Shown here: positions 25,810-34,202 of the stretch, in pieces
Numbering within the stretch: position 1 is the first letter of the stretch
Layout: every line of letters begins with the position of its first letter
Source: Verrucomicrobiales bacterium
GTDB taxonomy: Bacteria; Verrucomicrobiota; Verrucomicrobiia; Verrucomicrobiales; DEV007
Length of the DNA stretch: 59,462 nucleotides
Direction: 5' to 3'
Assembly: GCA_029233965.1 (NCBI GenBank)
Contig: JARGOP010000027.1
Coordinates: forward strand, 1 to 59,462
Notes under the pieces: model-generated
The model's input: the letters and a program-made list of their open reading frames with translations, nothing else
Database searches by the model: none
What the model was told of the DNA's origin: nothing
Program-made: the position numbers and the translations under genes

Positions 25810-27507
25810 TTAAGACGACTTCCGCACCGACTGAATCACCATGTTCAGCTGCACGCGGCCTCTCCACTCGTTGCGATCTATGGTGAAAGCAATGTCCCAC
25901 GGGGGGCGCGGCAGATCCAGTTCAGCGGAATTGAAGTAGATCCCTTCGTGCTGCACGCCGTTCTGCTGAAACTTGAATTTCAGGTGCTTGTCCTTGATGA
26001 CCCGGGGCGCTTCATTGAAATGGACTGCCAAAGCCATGAAGAGTGGCTGGGGATTCCCGGCTCCGAACGGCCTCAGAAGTTCATAGCTGTCGAGCAGCTC
26101 CAGCGAGAGGTCTGCGAGACTGACTTCGGCATCAATGCGCAGCTTCGGAATCAAAGTCCCGCTATCCGCCTGAGCCTCGACATCTTTGACAAAGGACTGG
26201 CGGAAGAGCTCGAGATTCTCCTCCCTCACGCTCACTCCCGCCGCCATTTCGTGACCTCCTCCTGCTTCGATGACTTCACTGGAGGCTTCAAGCGCGTGCA
26301 CCAGTGAAATTCCCGAAACGCTGCGCCCGCTTCCTTTCCCGAGTCCTTCCTCATTGATCGCGACGATAAAAGTGGGGCGATAGTAGCGCTTCGCGATACG
26401 GGAAGCGACGATTCCCACGACCCCCGGATGCCATCCACGGGCACCAACGACGATGCCGAAGTCACGCTCCTCTTGCGGCAAGTCGTGAATCATCTGCTCA
26501 GCCTCTTCGCGCGTCTTTTGCTCGAGTTCCTGGCGATCCCGGTTCTGTTGATCGAGAGACTCGGCAAGAATCACCGCTTCGTCTTCGTCCTGACTGAGCA
26601 TCAAATGGAGGGAGGCTTCCGCAGTATCGAGCCGGCCCGCCGCGTTGATTCTCGGACCGAGCTTGAAGCCAACGTCATTGGAGCGCGCCGGAGTATTCAC
26701 GCCGGCAACCCGTTTGAGCGCGACGAGGCCCGGATGAATCGTCTGGTCGAGCTGCGACAAGCCACGACGTGCGAAAATGCGGTTTTCCCCTTCCAACGGG
26801 ACGATGTCAGCGATGGTTCCGAGGGCGACGAAATCGAGATAATTCTTGAGATCGAATCCGGAGAGGGGGCGCTCCTTGAGAAGCGCGTGGGACACCTTAA
26901 AGACCACGCCGGCGGTGCAGAGGTAGTGAAAATCGTCACCCAGTTTCGGATTCACGAGAGCGACGCATTCAGCGGTCCCTTCCGAGGAAGGTTCGTGATG
27001 GTCGAGCACAATCAAATCAACCCCTAACTCTTTCAATACCAGGGACTCTTCCCGGGAATTCGTACCGCAGTCAGCTGCGATGAGGAGCGTCGCATGCGTT
27101 GCTCCGAGACAGTTATCGATTCCTTTGAGACTCAATCCGTAACCCTCCTCCAATCGCGTGGGGAGGAAGCAGTGCGTCTTGATCCCATAGGCTCGAAGGA
27201 CAGAATCGAGCAACGCAATCGAGGTGACTCCATCCACATCGTAGTCTCCATAGAGGATCACTGTTTCCCCGTTGTCCGCCGCCTCGAGAATGCGTTTCAC
27301 CGCGCCGGTGACTCCGGGAAGGGAGAACGGATTTCCGAGGTCATTGAGCCGCGGATAGAGAAATCGCTCTAGTTTTTCGCGGTCTGAATACCCGCGCTGA
27401 ATCGCCAGCTCCACGACGATCGGAGCGAGAGAAAGCGCCTCAGCATACTCGCGAACGAGATCCTGATCCGCTTTTGGTTCTACCATCCATCTCTGATCGA
27501 CTGACAT
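25810..27507 (-). CDS. recJ: Single-stranded-DNA-specific exonuclease RecJ
   Basis: RecJ degrades single-stranded DNA 5' to 3' in recombination and mismatch repair. The 565 residues match the family. DHH domain motifs are YGDYDVDG (DYD 88-90), AADCGTN (Asp146) and LDHHEP (169-172). The DHHA1 domain holds the GGGHEMAAG motif, and the C-terminal OB-like part (PFGAGNPQPLF) is present. The start is ATG 27507; a second ATG eight codons in is possible. A 251-base non-coding stretch lies upstream. Confidence 0.96.
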   Translation of the reverse strand: MSVDQRWMVEPKADQDLVREYAEALSLAPIVVELAIQRGYSDREKLERFLYPRLNDLGNPFSLPGVTGAVKRILEAADNGETVILYGDYDVDGVTSIALLDSVLRAYGIKTHCFLPTRLEEGYGLSLKGIDNCLGATHATLLIAADCGTNSREESLVLKELGVDLIVLDHHEPSSEGTAECVALVNPKLGDDFHYLCTAGVVFKVSHALLKERPLSGFDLKNYLDFVALGTIADIVPLEGENRIFARRGLSQLDQTIHPGLVALKRVAGVNTPARSNDVGFKLGPRINAAGRLDTAEASLHLMLSQDEDEAVILAESLDQQNRDRQELEQKTREEAEQMIHDLPQEERDFGIVVGARGWHPGVVGIVASRIAKRYYRPTFIVAINEEGLGKGSGRSVSGISLVHALEASSEVIEAGGGHEMAAGVSVREENLELFRQSFVKDVEAQADSGTLIPKLRIDAEVSLADLSLELLDSYELLRPFGAGNPQPLFMALAVHFNEAPRVIKDKHLKFKFQQNGVQHEGIYFNSAELDLPRPPWDIAFTIDRNEWRGRVQLNMVIQSVRKSS

Positions 27508-27758
27508 CGCGGCACTCTAGAGAGATTGCCCGCCCTGTAAAGAAACCCCTCCCCCGGATTCTTCCGCATTCGGGTAGTTTCGCCTGTTTTCAGAAAAATT
27601 CCCTCTCTTCAATCAGGCGGGGACGGGATTCGATTCCCTTTCCGAATTTCGGGGATTCAATCAGGGGAGCTCCGGACTTCATCACCCCGCAAGGGAACCG
27701 CGCAGCCGGATGGGGCAACTCGTCCGGCAGCAATCGGTTTCACCCCTTTGCCTGAGGG
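27508..27758. other. Non-coding stretch between opcA and recJ
   Basis: 251 bases between two minus-strand genes. It presumably holds the recJ promoter. I see no convincing hairpin plus T-run, no tRNA and no codon-like pattern; an open frame on the plus strand here (27474-27755) has no recognisable product. CG- and T-rich runs such as CCCTCCCCCGG are not arranged in clear repeats. Confidence 0.4.
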
Positions 27759-28865
27759 CTATAAGGTCAGGATCTCCTGAACCATCGGCAGCACCTCAGA
27801 ATAGGTCCGGTTTCTGCCGGCTCGATTCAGGATATCACCCACGAGTGCCACGTCGGTGAGCTTTTTCGCGGGCAGCCAGTCCTCGTCCGTCGAGCAATCG
27901 GAACGATGGGTCAAAGTCCGCATGAAATCGCGGGTCTGACAGCGGCTGATTTCCACCTTTGCTTCCGGAAGTTCAAAATCGACTTCGACGGTGCCTTTCC
28001 GATCCGGATCAAGCCCGCTGACTTCCAGCGCAAAGGTCGAGGGAGCGCCCTTCCGATTCGAAACAAAGACGTAGCGCTCCGGCTTCGATTGATTGGAATC
28101 GAGTGAGACTCCGAGGCGGCTCGCGATCCAGGCAGCGAGATAGATCGCGCTCATCCGATAGCCTTCCGCAAACCGGAGCTTCACTTCGCTCAGTGACGGA
28201 ATCTGTCCGGCGACCCCGGGGCGGTCAAAGGCGTTCGCTACTGCCTGGCGGATCGAATTCAATCTCGTGAAGGCAAGGTCATGCATGACAAAGGGGGATG
28301 AGGTTTCCCCTTGAGCCGCAATGAGGCGGATGAACTGGTTGCGCGGCGACTCCCAGCATTCACTGTCAAAAAGGAGGCGATCAATCCTTGAATAGAGCCC
28401 CCTTTCAAAGGCATCGGAAAATTCACCACGCCACCAGAAGGCGAGGGGCAGGTCCGAATCGAGGTGGCCGAAGACGATATTTCGAAGCATCCCCGGTGAA
28501 TCGCCGGTCAGAAAAAAGCTGATCTGCTCTGTGCAAACCGTCTTTTTGCCGCTCCGGTCGATCTGACAGTGAACCTGAACCCACGCCTGCGCCGTCATCT
28601 CGGAGGCATGCGTATCGGCGTTGATGAGGAGAGACCGGCAGGCGGATTCGCTGGTGAGCTCGGCAAGAACGGAGGCGTCTTCCTCGAGATGCGACTGGTC
28701 TTCGCTATACAGCGCGAGATTGATGAGCGAAGCACGGGCGACCCCGACACCGTCTTCGGATCCATCCATGAAAAGCTGCTGGAGTTTTTTCTCAATCCGC
28801 GAAATCTCGACCGGTTGACCGAGAACTTGAAAAGCGGGAAGGTTGGGTAAGGGGGCGGTGCTCAT
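27759..28865 (-). CDS. opcA: Glucose-6-phosphate dehydrogenase assembly protein OpcA-like
   Basis: A 368-residue OpcA-domain protein. Recognised by the order of family features: an N-terminal RASLINLALYSED segment, SRSLLINAD-type SACRSLLINADTH, a central LDSDLPLAFWWRGEFS, then LRFAEGYRMSAIYLAAWIASRLG. In cyanobacteria OpcA activates glucose-6-phosphate dehydrogenase and in actinobacteria it sits in the pentose phosphate operon; here neither zwf nor other pentose phosphate genes are adjacent. It is cytosolic, and divergent from the M16 peptidase gene (81-base gap). Confidence 0.85.
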   Translation of the reverse strand: MSTAPLPNLPAFQVLGQPVEISRIEKKLQQLFMDGSEDGVGVARASLINLALYSEDQSHLEEDASVLAELTSESACRSLLINADTHASEMTAQAWVQVHCQIDRSGKKTVCTEQISFFLTGDSPGMLRNIVFGHLDSDLPLAFWWRGEFSDAFERGLYSRIDRLLFDSECWESPRNQFIRLIAAQGETSSPFVMHDLAFTRLNSIRQAVANAFDRPGVAGQIPSLSEVKLRFAEGYRMSAIYLAAWIASRLGVSLDSNQSKPERYVFVSNRKGAPSTFALEVSGLDPDRKGTVEVDFELPEAKVEISRCQTRDFMRTLTHRSDCSTDEDWLPAKKLTDVALVGDILNRAGRNRTYSEVLPMVQEILTL

Positions 28866-28946
28866 CCTGTCGCAATCATAGCTGCATTTTTCGAGGTGGA
28901 AAACGGAAAGCCTTTAGAGCACAGTTCGTTCCTCTTTCCTACTGAA

Positions 28947-30224
28947 ATGCCCTTCGATCATCAACTTCACCGGCTGGACAATGGCGTCCGCCTCGCCACG
29001 ACCTGCATGCCCCACATGGAAAGCGTCGCCGTCGGGCTCTGGACTGACGCCGGGAGCCGCCATGAGCATCCCAAAGAACACGGCATGGCCCATCTCGTCG
29101 AACACATGCTCTTCAAGGGCACGCCGACACGCTCCGCTGAACGAATCTCCCGCGAGATCGAAGGCCTCGGTTCATCGATCGATGGCTACACGGTAGAGGA
29201 TCACACGGCCTACCACGCCAAGGCCCCGGCGAACCAATTCGAGAAGCTCTTCGATGTTCTCTCCGACCTTTACCTCCGTCCGGTCATGGACCCGGGCGAT
29301 CTCGAATGCGAGAAGCAGGTCATTCACGAGGAAATCGCGATGGTGCGTGATCTTCCCTCCCAGTGGCTTGAGGATCTCATCAGCGAAGCCACCTGGGGCA
29401 AAAAGCACCCCCTCGGGCGTTCCATCACCGGAACGAGCGCAACGCTGGAATCCTTTCAGCGCGACGATGTCCTCAGCTTCTTCCGCCGTGCCTACTGCGG
29501 GGAAAACACGGTGATCTCCGTCGCCGGGAACATAGACCCTGAAATGGTCGCGGAAGTGGTGCAGGAAAAGTTCAAGGACCTCGAAGCAGGGGCCCCGATT
29601 CCGTTTGCCGCCGCCCCAGACCCGCAACCCGCCCATCGTTTCGAGGAAGAGGAGGATCAGGAACAGACTCACCTCGCGCTTTCGTTCGAAGGCGTGACCC
29701 GGCACGATCCGGCACGCTACGCGATGAAATTGCTCAGCGTCATTCTCGGGGAGAACATGAGCTCGCGGCTCTTCCAGGAGCTTCGCGAAGAACGGGCACT
29801 CTGCTACGAGGTGCAGAGCGATCTTGTCTCCTTCGACGACGCCGGCCTCGTCCAGATCTTCCTCGCCCTCAGCCCGGGAAATCTGGAGGAGGCACTCAGC
29901 TCGATTTCCCGCATCGCCGGCGAACTCATCAAAGACGGGGTGTCCGTCGATGAACTGGAAGAGGCCAAATCTTTCATCATTGGCCAAAGCAGCATCAGCC
30001 TCGAGAACACAGCAGCCCAGATGATGTGGGCCGGCGAGTGTTTGCTCTTCTTTGATGAGCTCAAGAATCCTGATGAAGCCCACCGCCGCATCGCTGAGAC
30101 GACCCTTGATGAAGTCAATGCGGCGGCCCGGCGCCTTTTCGACCCGATGGCGTTTTCCTCCGCCCTCGTGGGTCCCGGCGAAAGTGATGCGCTGCTCAAA
30201 GAGTGGCGCAAGACTTGTGCGTAG
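28947..30224 (+). CDS. M16 family zinc peptidase
   Basis: A 425-residue single-chain M16 peptidase (pitrilysin/processing-peptidase-like). The inverted zinc motif HLVEH is at residues 49-53, followed by the distal Glu region EKQVIHEEIAMV and the GYTVEDHTAYHAKAP strand. The C-terminal half carries the ALCYEVQSDLVSF-type repeat that lacks the zinc site, as is usual. No signal peptide, so it is probably cytosolic. The ATG at 28947 (MPFDHQLHRLDNGVRL) fits the family start; an in-frame ATG at 28896 would add 17 residues. It converges with the HTTM-like gene with a 2-base gap. Confidence 0.93.
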   Translation: MPFDHQLHRLDNGVRLATTCMPHMESVAVGLWTDAGSRHEHPKEHGMAHLVEHMLFKGTPTRSAERISREIEGLGSSIDGYTVEDHTAYHAKAPANQFEKLFDVLSDLYLRPVMDPGDLECEKQVIHEEIAMVRDLPSQWLEDLISEATWGKKHPLGRSITGTSATLESFQRDDVLSFFRRAYCGENTVISVAGNIDPEMVAEVVQEKFKDLEAGAPIPFAAAPDPQPAHRFEEEEDQEQTHLALSFEGVTRHDPARYAMKLLSVILGENMSSRLFQELREERALCYEVQSDLVSFDDAGLVQIFLALSPGNLEEALSSISRIAGELIKDGVSVDELEEAKSFIIGQSSISLENTAAQMMWAGECLLFFDELKNPDEAHRRIAETTLDEVNAAARRLFDPMAFSSALVGPGESDALLKEWRKTCA

Positions 30225-30226
30225 GA

Positions 30227-31888
30227 TCAGTGCGTGCAGGACATTGGTCCTTCGAGCGACTCAAGGCGGCGGAACCAGAGAAACTTCCGCTGCAGGAGCG
30301 GAATCTCGACGAAGGCGGATTCGTCTCCGTAGATCTCGCCATCGCGCCGTCCCAGTTCGAGTTCTTCGCCATTTCGCGTGTAGGTAACTTCGAAGTCACC
30401 CGGCATCTCGCTGACGAGACGCCGGAACTCAAACCACGGAATCATGCGATGGCCGATGTTCGCAAACTGCTGAATCCCCCGCGGACGGTCCGACGGCCCG
30501 AGGATGTTCGGTGCGGACTGCAAGACTTCGACCATGTCGGTTTGAAGCTTGAGGAGATCGACCCGTTTGAGGAACATGTGGTTGCCCTCTCCCTCCGAGC
30601 GAAGGTTGCTGTACATCGAGAACGACGTCTGTGTCCGTCCTCCGATCCACGGCTGGACCCCATTCAGGAGGACCGGGATCAACCCGATGAGAACGAAACC
30701 AGGTCGTAGGCGATTCGGAAGCGCCTCACTGCGGGGCTTCGCTTTCCATCCTGCAATGAGATAACAGGCCCCGAACCAGAGACCCCAGGCAAAGAAGGCA
30801 AAAAATCCGATGCGGTTCGCTTTGTCGAAGACTTCGTAGCTGCGCGCAATCGTGAGATAGAGCATTCCCTGCGTGATCAGGGTGACGAAGAACACGCTGA
30901 TGACGATCCAACGCGCCCGCCGACGACCGGAATCGATCTCTCCCCTGCCCAGCCAGGCGAGCTGCTTATTCCAAAGCAACTGCATCTGTTCGCCCCACGA
31001 AAGCGGCATGAAGAGGAGAAGAAACGCCAGAATCAGGGAGGTGAAACTGTAAATCCCCGCCGCCGGATGAATCGACAACCAAAGATGAAATCCCACCGCA
31101 GCGACAAAACCGGCGTAGCGGGTCTTTTTGAAAATCAGGAGCAGCGGGATCCCGAGTTCAAAGACCAGGGAGCCAATGGCAGCCGCTACCAGCGCCCACG
31201 GCGCCTCCGGCAGGATCGACCCGAAGTAGATATTGATTTCCCGGTGTAATTGACCGGCACAAGTGACGTCGGGATTGAAATAATCCCAGTTCAGCTTCTG
31301 GACCACGGCCCAGATATACATGATCACCACCGCTGCCCGGATCACCGGGGCAAACCGGGCAAGAAAGTCGTCCCCTTCATCGATCACCTCGCCCTTCGCC
31401 AGAAAACGCCCGATACCGAAAAGCAGGAGCAGCGTCGTGATCGCACCGAGTCCGTGGCCATGAATGGATTCCGGCAGGAGAAAGTAGGCTGTCTTCAGGG
31501 CGATGGCTCCAACCAGCAGCGGAAGGTGCTTCTTCCATGCAGTCGTCTTTCCCTCCAGTGCACTTCGTCCCTTCCCCTTCCAGAAAAAACTGATTGCCCC
31601 GAGCAGGATAATGAGGTGCAACATCCCCTCGTAGAGCGTGTGATTCGGAACGAACGGCAGCTTGTGCCAGAGGTTCATCAACGAAGCCACCGCCAACACG
31701 ATGAAACGAATCACGCACGAAGGTTTCCAGATCACCGCGATGGCTGCCGCGACGAGAACCCATCCCTGCCAGGACTCCGTCCAAAACGTAAACGCGAGCT
31801 GGTGGATGAGCGTACTGATTCCCCAAACGAGCGAAAACGTCGCAAACGGTCGGTAGGTATCTCTGGAATCAACAACAGGCTGGCTCAT
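30227..31888 (-). CDS. HTTM-like polytopic membrane protein
   Basis: A 553-residue integral membrane protein with about 11-12 hydrophobic segments, including TLYEGMLHLIILLGAISFFW, AVVIMYIWAVVQKLN and YSFTSLILAFLLLFMPL. The middle part (QKLNWDYFNPDVTCAG and GIPLLLIFKKTRYAGFVAAVGFHLWL) resembles HTTM (horizontally transferred transmembrane, related to vitamin-K gamma-carboxylase) proteins. The last about 130 residues are soluble and end with IPLLQRKFLWFRRLESL. HTTM function in bacteria is unknown. It is flanked by convergent M16 and upstream of it a 106-base gap before the PBP gene. Confidence 0.65.
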   Translation of the reverse strand: MSQPVVDSRDTYRPFATFSLVWGISTLIHQLAFTFWTESWQGWVLVAAAIAVIWKPSCVIRFIVLAVASLMNLWHKLPFVPNHTLYEGMLHLIILLGAISFFWKGKGRSALEGKTTAWKKHLPLLVGAIALKTAYFLLPESIHGHGLGAITTLLLLFGIGRFLAKGEVIDEGDDFLARFAPVIRAAVVIMYIWAVVQKLNWDYFNPDVTCAGQLHREINIYFGSILPEAPWALVAAAIGSLVFELGIPLLLIFKKTRYAGFVAAVGFHLWLSIHPAAGIYSFTSLILAFLLLFMPLSWGEQMQLLWNKQLAWLGRGEIDSGRRRARWIVISVFFVTLITQGMLYLTIARSYEVFDKANRIGFFAFFAWGLWFGACYLIAGWKAKPRSEALPNRLRPGFVLIGLIPVLLNGVQPWIGGRTQTSFSMYSNLRSEGEGNHMFLKRVDLLKLQTDMVEVLQSAPNILGPSDRPRGIQQFANIGHRMIPWFEFRRLVSEMPGDFEVTYTRNGEELELGRRDGEIYGDESAFVEIPLLQRKFLWFRRLESLEGPMSCTH

Positions 31889-31994
31889 ACGGGGAACTGA
31901 GAGAGTAGACGCGGCTAATCTCGATCAGCAACTATGAAAATAAGGGAGATTGCGCGTATTTTGGCCTTTTAAAAACCGGATTCGATATTGGCTC

Positions 31995-34142
31995 TCAGTG
32001 CTGACGACAAAACTCCCGCGGAATGAGGTCATAGGGAACCTGTTCCACGTAAACCATTTGTGCAGTTCCGCACTTCTCATTCGCGAGCTGCCCGGTCACC
32101 CGGCAGAGCTGCATTTCGATCACTTCCTCCGGGGGGGCGATTCCGGTAAATTCATAGCCGAGACGCTGCGCCGCTCCCATGATGTCCTGCCAGATCGGCA
32201 TCGCCACTTTCCCGCCGTAAGCGCCTTCCATGATCGTCCCCGGTTGGTCGAGCCCGACCCAGACACTGGCGGAAAGACGACTCGTGTAGCCGGCGAACCA
32301 CGCGTCGAAAAAGTCATTGGTCGTTCCGGTTTTACCACCGGCCGGGGCGGTGAATCCCATGGTGCGAAGATTCGCGCCGGTACCACCCTCTTCAAGAACC
32401 CGCTTCAAAATCGTTGAGGTGAGCCATGCTGCGCCCGGCGAAAGAACCCGGTAACTCTCGGCCTCGTGCTGATAGAGGAGTGTCTCGTCCCGATCGTGAA
32501 TCGTTCCAATGAAGTAGGGCCGGTGACGAATCCCGCCGGTGGCAAAGACAGAGTAGGCACTGGCGACATCGTGCACACTCGCCCCGACCGTCCCGATGTA
32601 GATCGTCGGGGAAATCTCCGTTCCGGATTCTCCCAAACCGGCGTGTTTCATCATTGCGAGGACGTTGTCGATCCCCGCCCACTCGCCGACGCGGGCTGTC
32701 ATCGTATTGCGTGATTGAATCAGGCCAATTTCCGCCGGCATCGAATTGCCGAAAACCCCGTCGGAGTTCTCCGGACTCCAGCCTTTTTTATCCCAGCGGA
32801 TCTCACCGGGCGCAATCGCCTGATCACTGATCAACACACCCGGGAACAGTCCTCCTTCGAAGGCCGTCCCATAGACCAGCGGCTTGAAGATCGAGCCCAT
32901 CGGACGCCGTGCCTGAGTCGCCCGGTTGAAACCACTGTGGGTAAAATCCCGTCCCCCGATCACGGCCCGAACCGCGCCGGTCCTGTTTTCGACCGCGGTG
33001 ACTGCAGCCTGAACATAGCGGGGGTCACCCGATTGATGACTCGCGAAAGTTGGATTCGGATATCCAGGTTGAGCTTCCAAAGCGGCGAGGCGCTGGTTCA
33101 CCGCCCGGTCGGAAGCTCCCTGAAGTCGAATATCAAAGGTTGTCTGAATCGTCAGCCCGCCCACACCGGCGAACGACGGTAGTAACTCCGCAACGCGGTC
33201 TTCGACCATTTTCAGGATATGCGTTTGTCCCGATACTTTGCTCTGCACTTTCAGCATCTCCATCCAGCGGGACTGGGGGAGAACCTCAGGTCGCTCTTCG
33301 ATGAGCACCTTGAGTTCTTTTTTTGAGATCATTCCCTCGTCCTCCATGCGGGCAAGGGTGCTCCGCATTTCCCGCAGGGCCGTTTCGTAATGCCGGAACG
33401 GTGAGAAACCGTTGGGGGCGCGGATCACCCCGGCGATCATGGCTGCTTCAGGCAGGGTCAACCCGGCAGAGCTTTTCCCGAAGTATCCCTGCGCCGCCTG
33501 CTCGATTCCGTTCATCCCCGTGCCGAGGAAAACCCGGTTCACATACTGGCTCAGGATTTCCTCCTTCGAGTAGTGCTTTTCGATGCGGCGCGCGAGGGCC
33601 ATTTCGAGAAGCTTCCGCTGAATCGTCCGCCCCGTGAGGCCATAGCTCATGCGGGTAAGCTGCATCGTGATTGTGCTCGCTCCCTGGACAGTCTGGCCTT
33701 CTTTCAGATTTCTCAGCCAGGCGCGCACGAGGCCATAGCGGTCGATGCCGCGGTGACGGTAAAAGCGCGAGTCCTCCCGTGCCACGAGCGCATTCAGAAA
33801 ATGGGGAGAGACCGTCTCCAGCGGCACCGGGACACCGACATCTTCGCCGTGAAGGTATCCGATGAGATCACCGGTGGCGTCGAGGACGCGCGTTTCCTGC
33901 GGAATCCGACCAACCGCGGAAATATCATAGCGGGCTGCCTGACGGTCGTAATTGAACAGCACCATCCCCACGATGAGGAGACCCAGAAAAATACTGAAAA
34001 GAGTGACAAGGACAACGAGCCGGACGAGTGGATGTTGCATCAGCGAATGCCGCAACAGACCGGTCGATGCCTGACGCTTCCCGCGGCTGCGTTTTGCCGA
34101 TGCCTTTCCCCGCTTCGACGAGGCTTTCCCGGATCTTGCCAT
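31995..34142 (-). CDS. Class A penicillin-binding protein (PBP1A-like)
   Basis: A 715-residue bifunctional peptidoglycan synthase. A Lys/Arg/Ser-rich cytosolic tail (1-30) precedes one membrane helix (about 40-62). The GT51 transglycosylase domain has catalytic Glu123 in AREDSRFYRH and the GASTITMQL motif (155-162). The transpeptidase domain has the catalytic SIFK (Ser417-Lys420), SRN (477-479) and KTG (604-606) boxes. All three catalytic motifs are intact. The mature periplasmic C-terminus ends after a Cys-containing tail (CRVTGQLANEKC). It is 60 bases downstream of rapA on the same strand. Confidence 0.95.
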   Translation of the reverse strand: MARSGKASSKRGKASAKRSRGKRQASTGLLRHSLMQHPLVRLVVLVTLFSIFLGLLIVGMVLFNYDRQAARYDISAVGRIPQETRVLDATGDLIGYLHGEDVGVPVPLETVSPHFLNALVAREDSRFYRHRGIDRYGLVRAWLRNLKEGQTVQGASTITMQLTRMSYGLTGRTIQRKLLEMALARRIEKHYSKEEILSQYVNRVFLGTGMNGIEQAAQGYFGKSSAGLTLPEAAMIAGVIRAPNGFSPFRHYETALREMRSTLARMEDEGMISKKELKVLIEERPEVLPQSRWMEMLKVQSKVSGQTHILKMVEDRVAELLPSFAGVGGLTIQTTFDIRLQGASDRAVNQRLAALEAQPGYPNPTFASHQSGDPRYVQAAVTAVENRTGAVRAVIGGRDFTHSGFNRATQARRPMGSIFKPLVYGTAFEGGLFPGVLISDQAIAPGEIRWDKKGWSPENSDGVFGNSMPAEIGLIQSRNTMTARVGEWAGIDNVLAMMKHAGLGESGTEISPTIYIGTVGASVHDVASAYSVFATGGIRHRPYFIGTIHDRDETLLYQHEAESYRVLSPGAAWLTSTILKRVLEEGGTGANLRTMGFTAPAGGKTGTTNDFFDAWFAGYTSRLSASVWVGLDQPGTIMEGAYGGKVAMPIWQDIMGAAQRLGYEFTGIAPPEEVIEMQLCRVTGQLANEKCGTAQMVYVEQVPYDLIPREFCRQH

Positions 34143-34202
34143 TCAGATGCCGAGCTTGCGGCAGGTGAAGCAGGTTTTCAAGTGTGAGGAAGGTAACCCG
34201 GG

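Noticed and set aside
27474-27755. Open frame on the plus strand in the recJ-opcA gap
   Set aside because: No recognisable motif, it overlaps the recJ start, and its length is easily reached by chance at this GC content.
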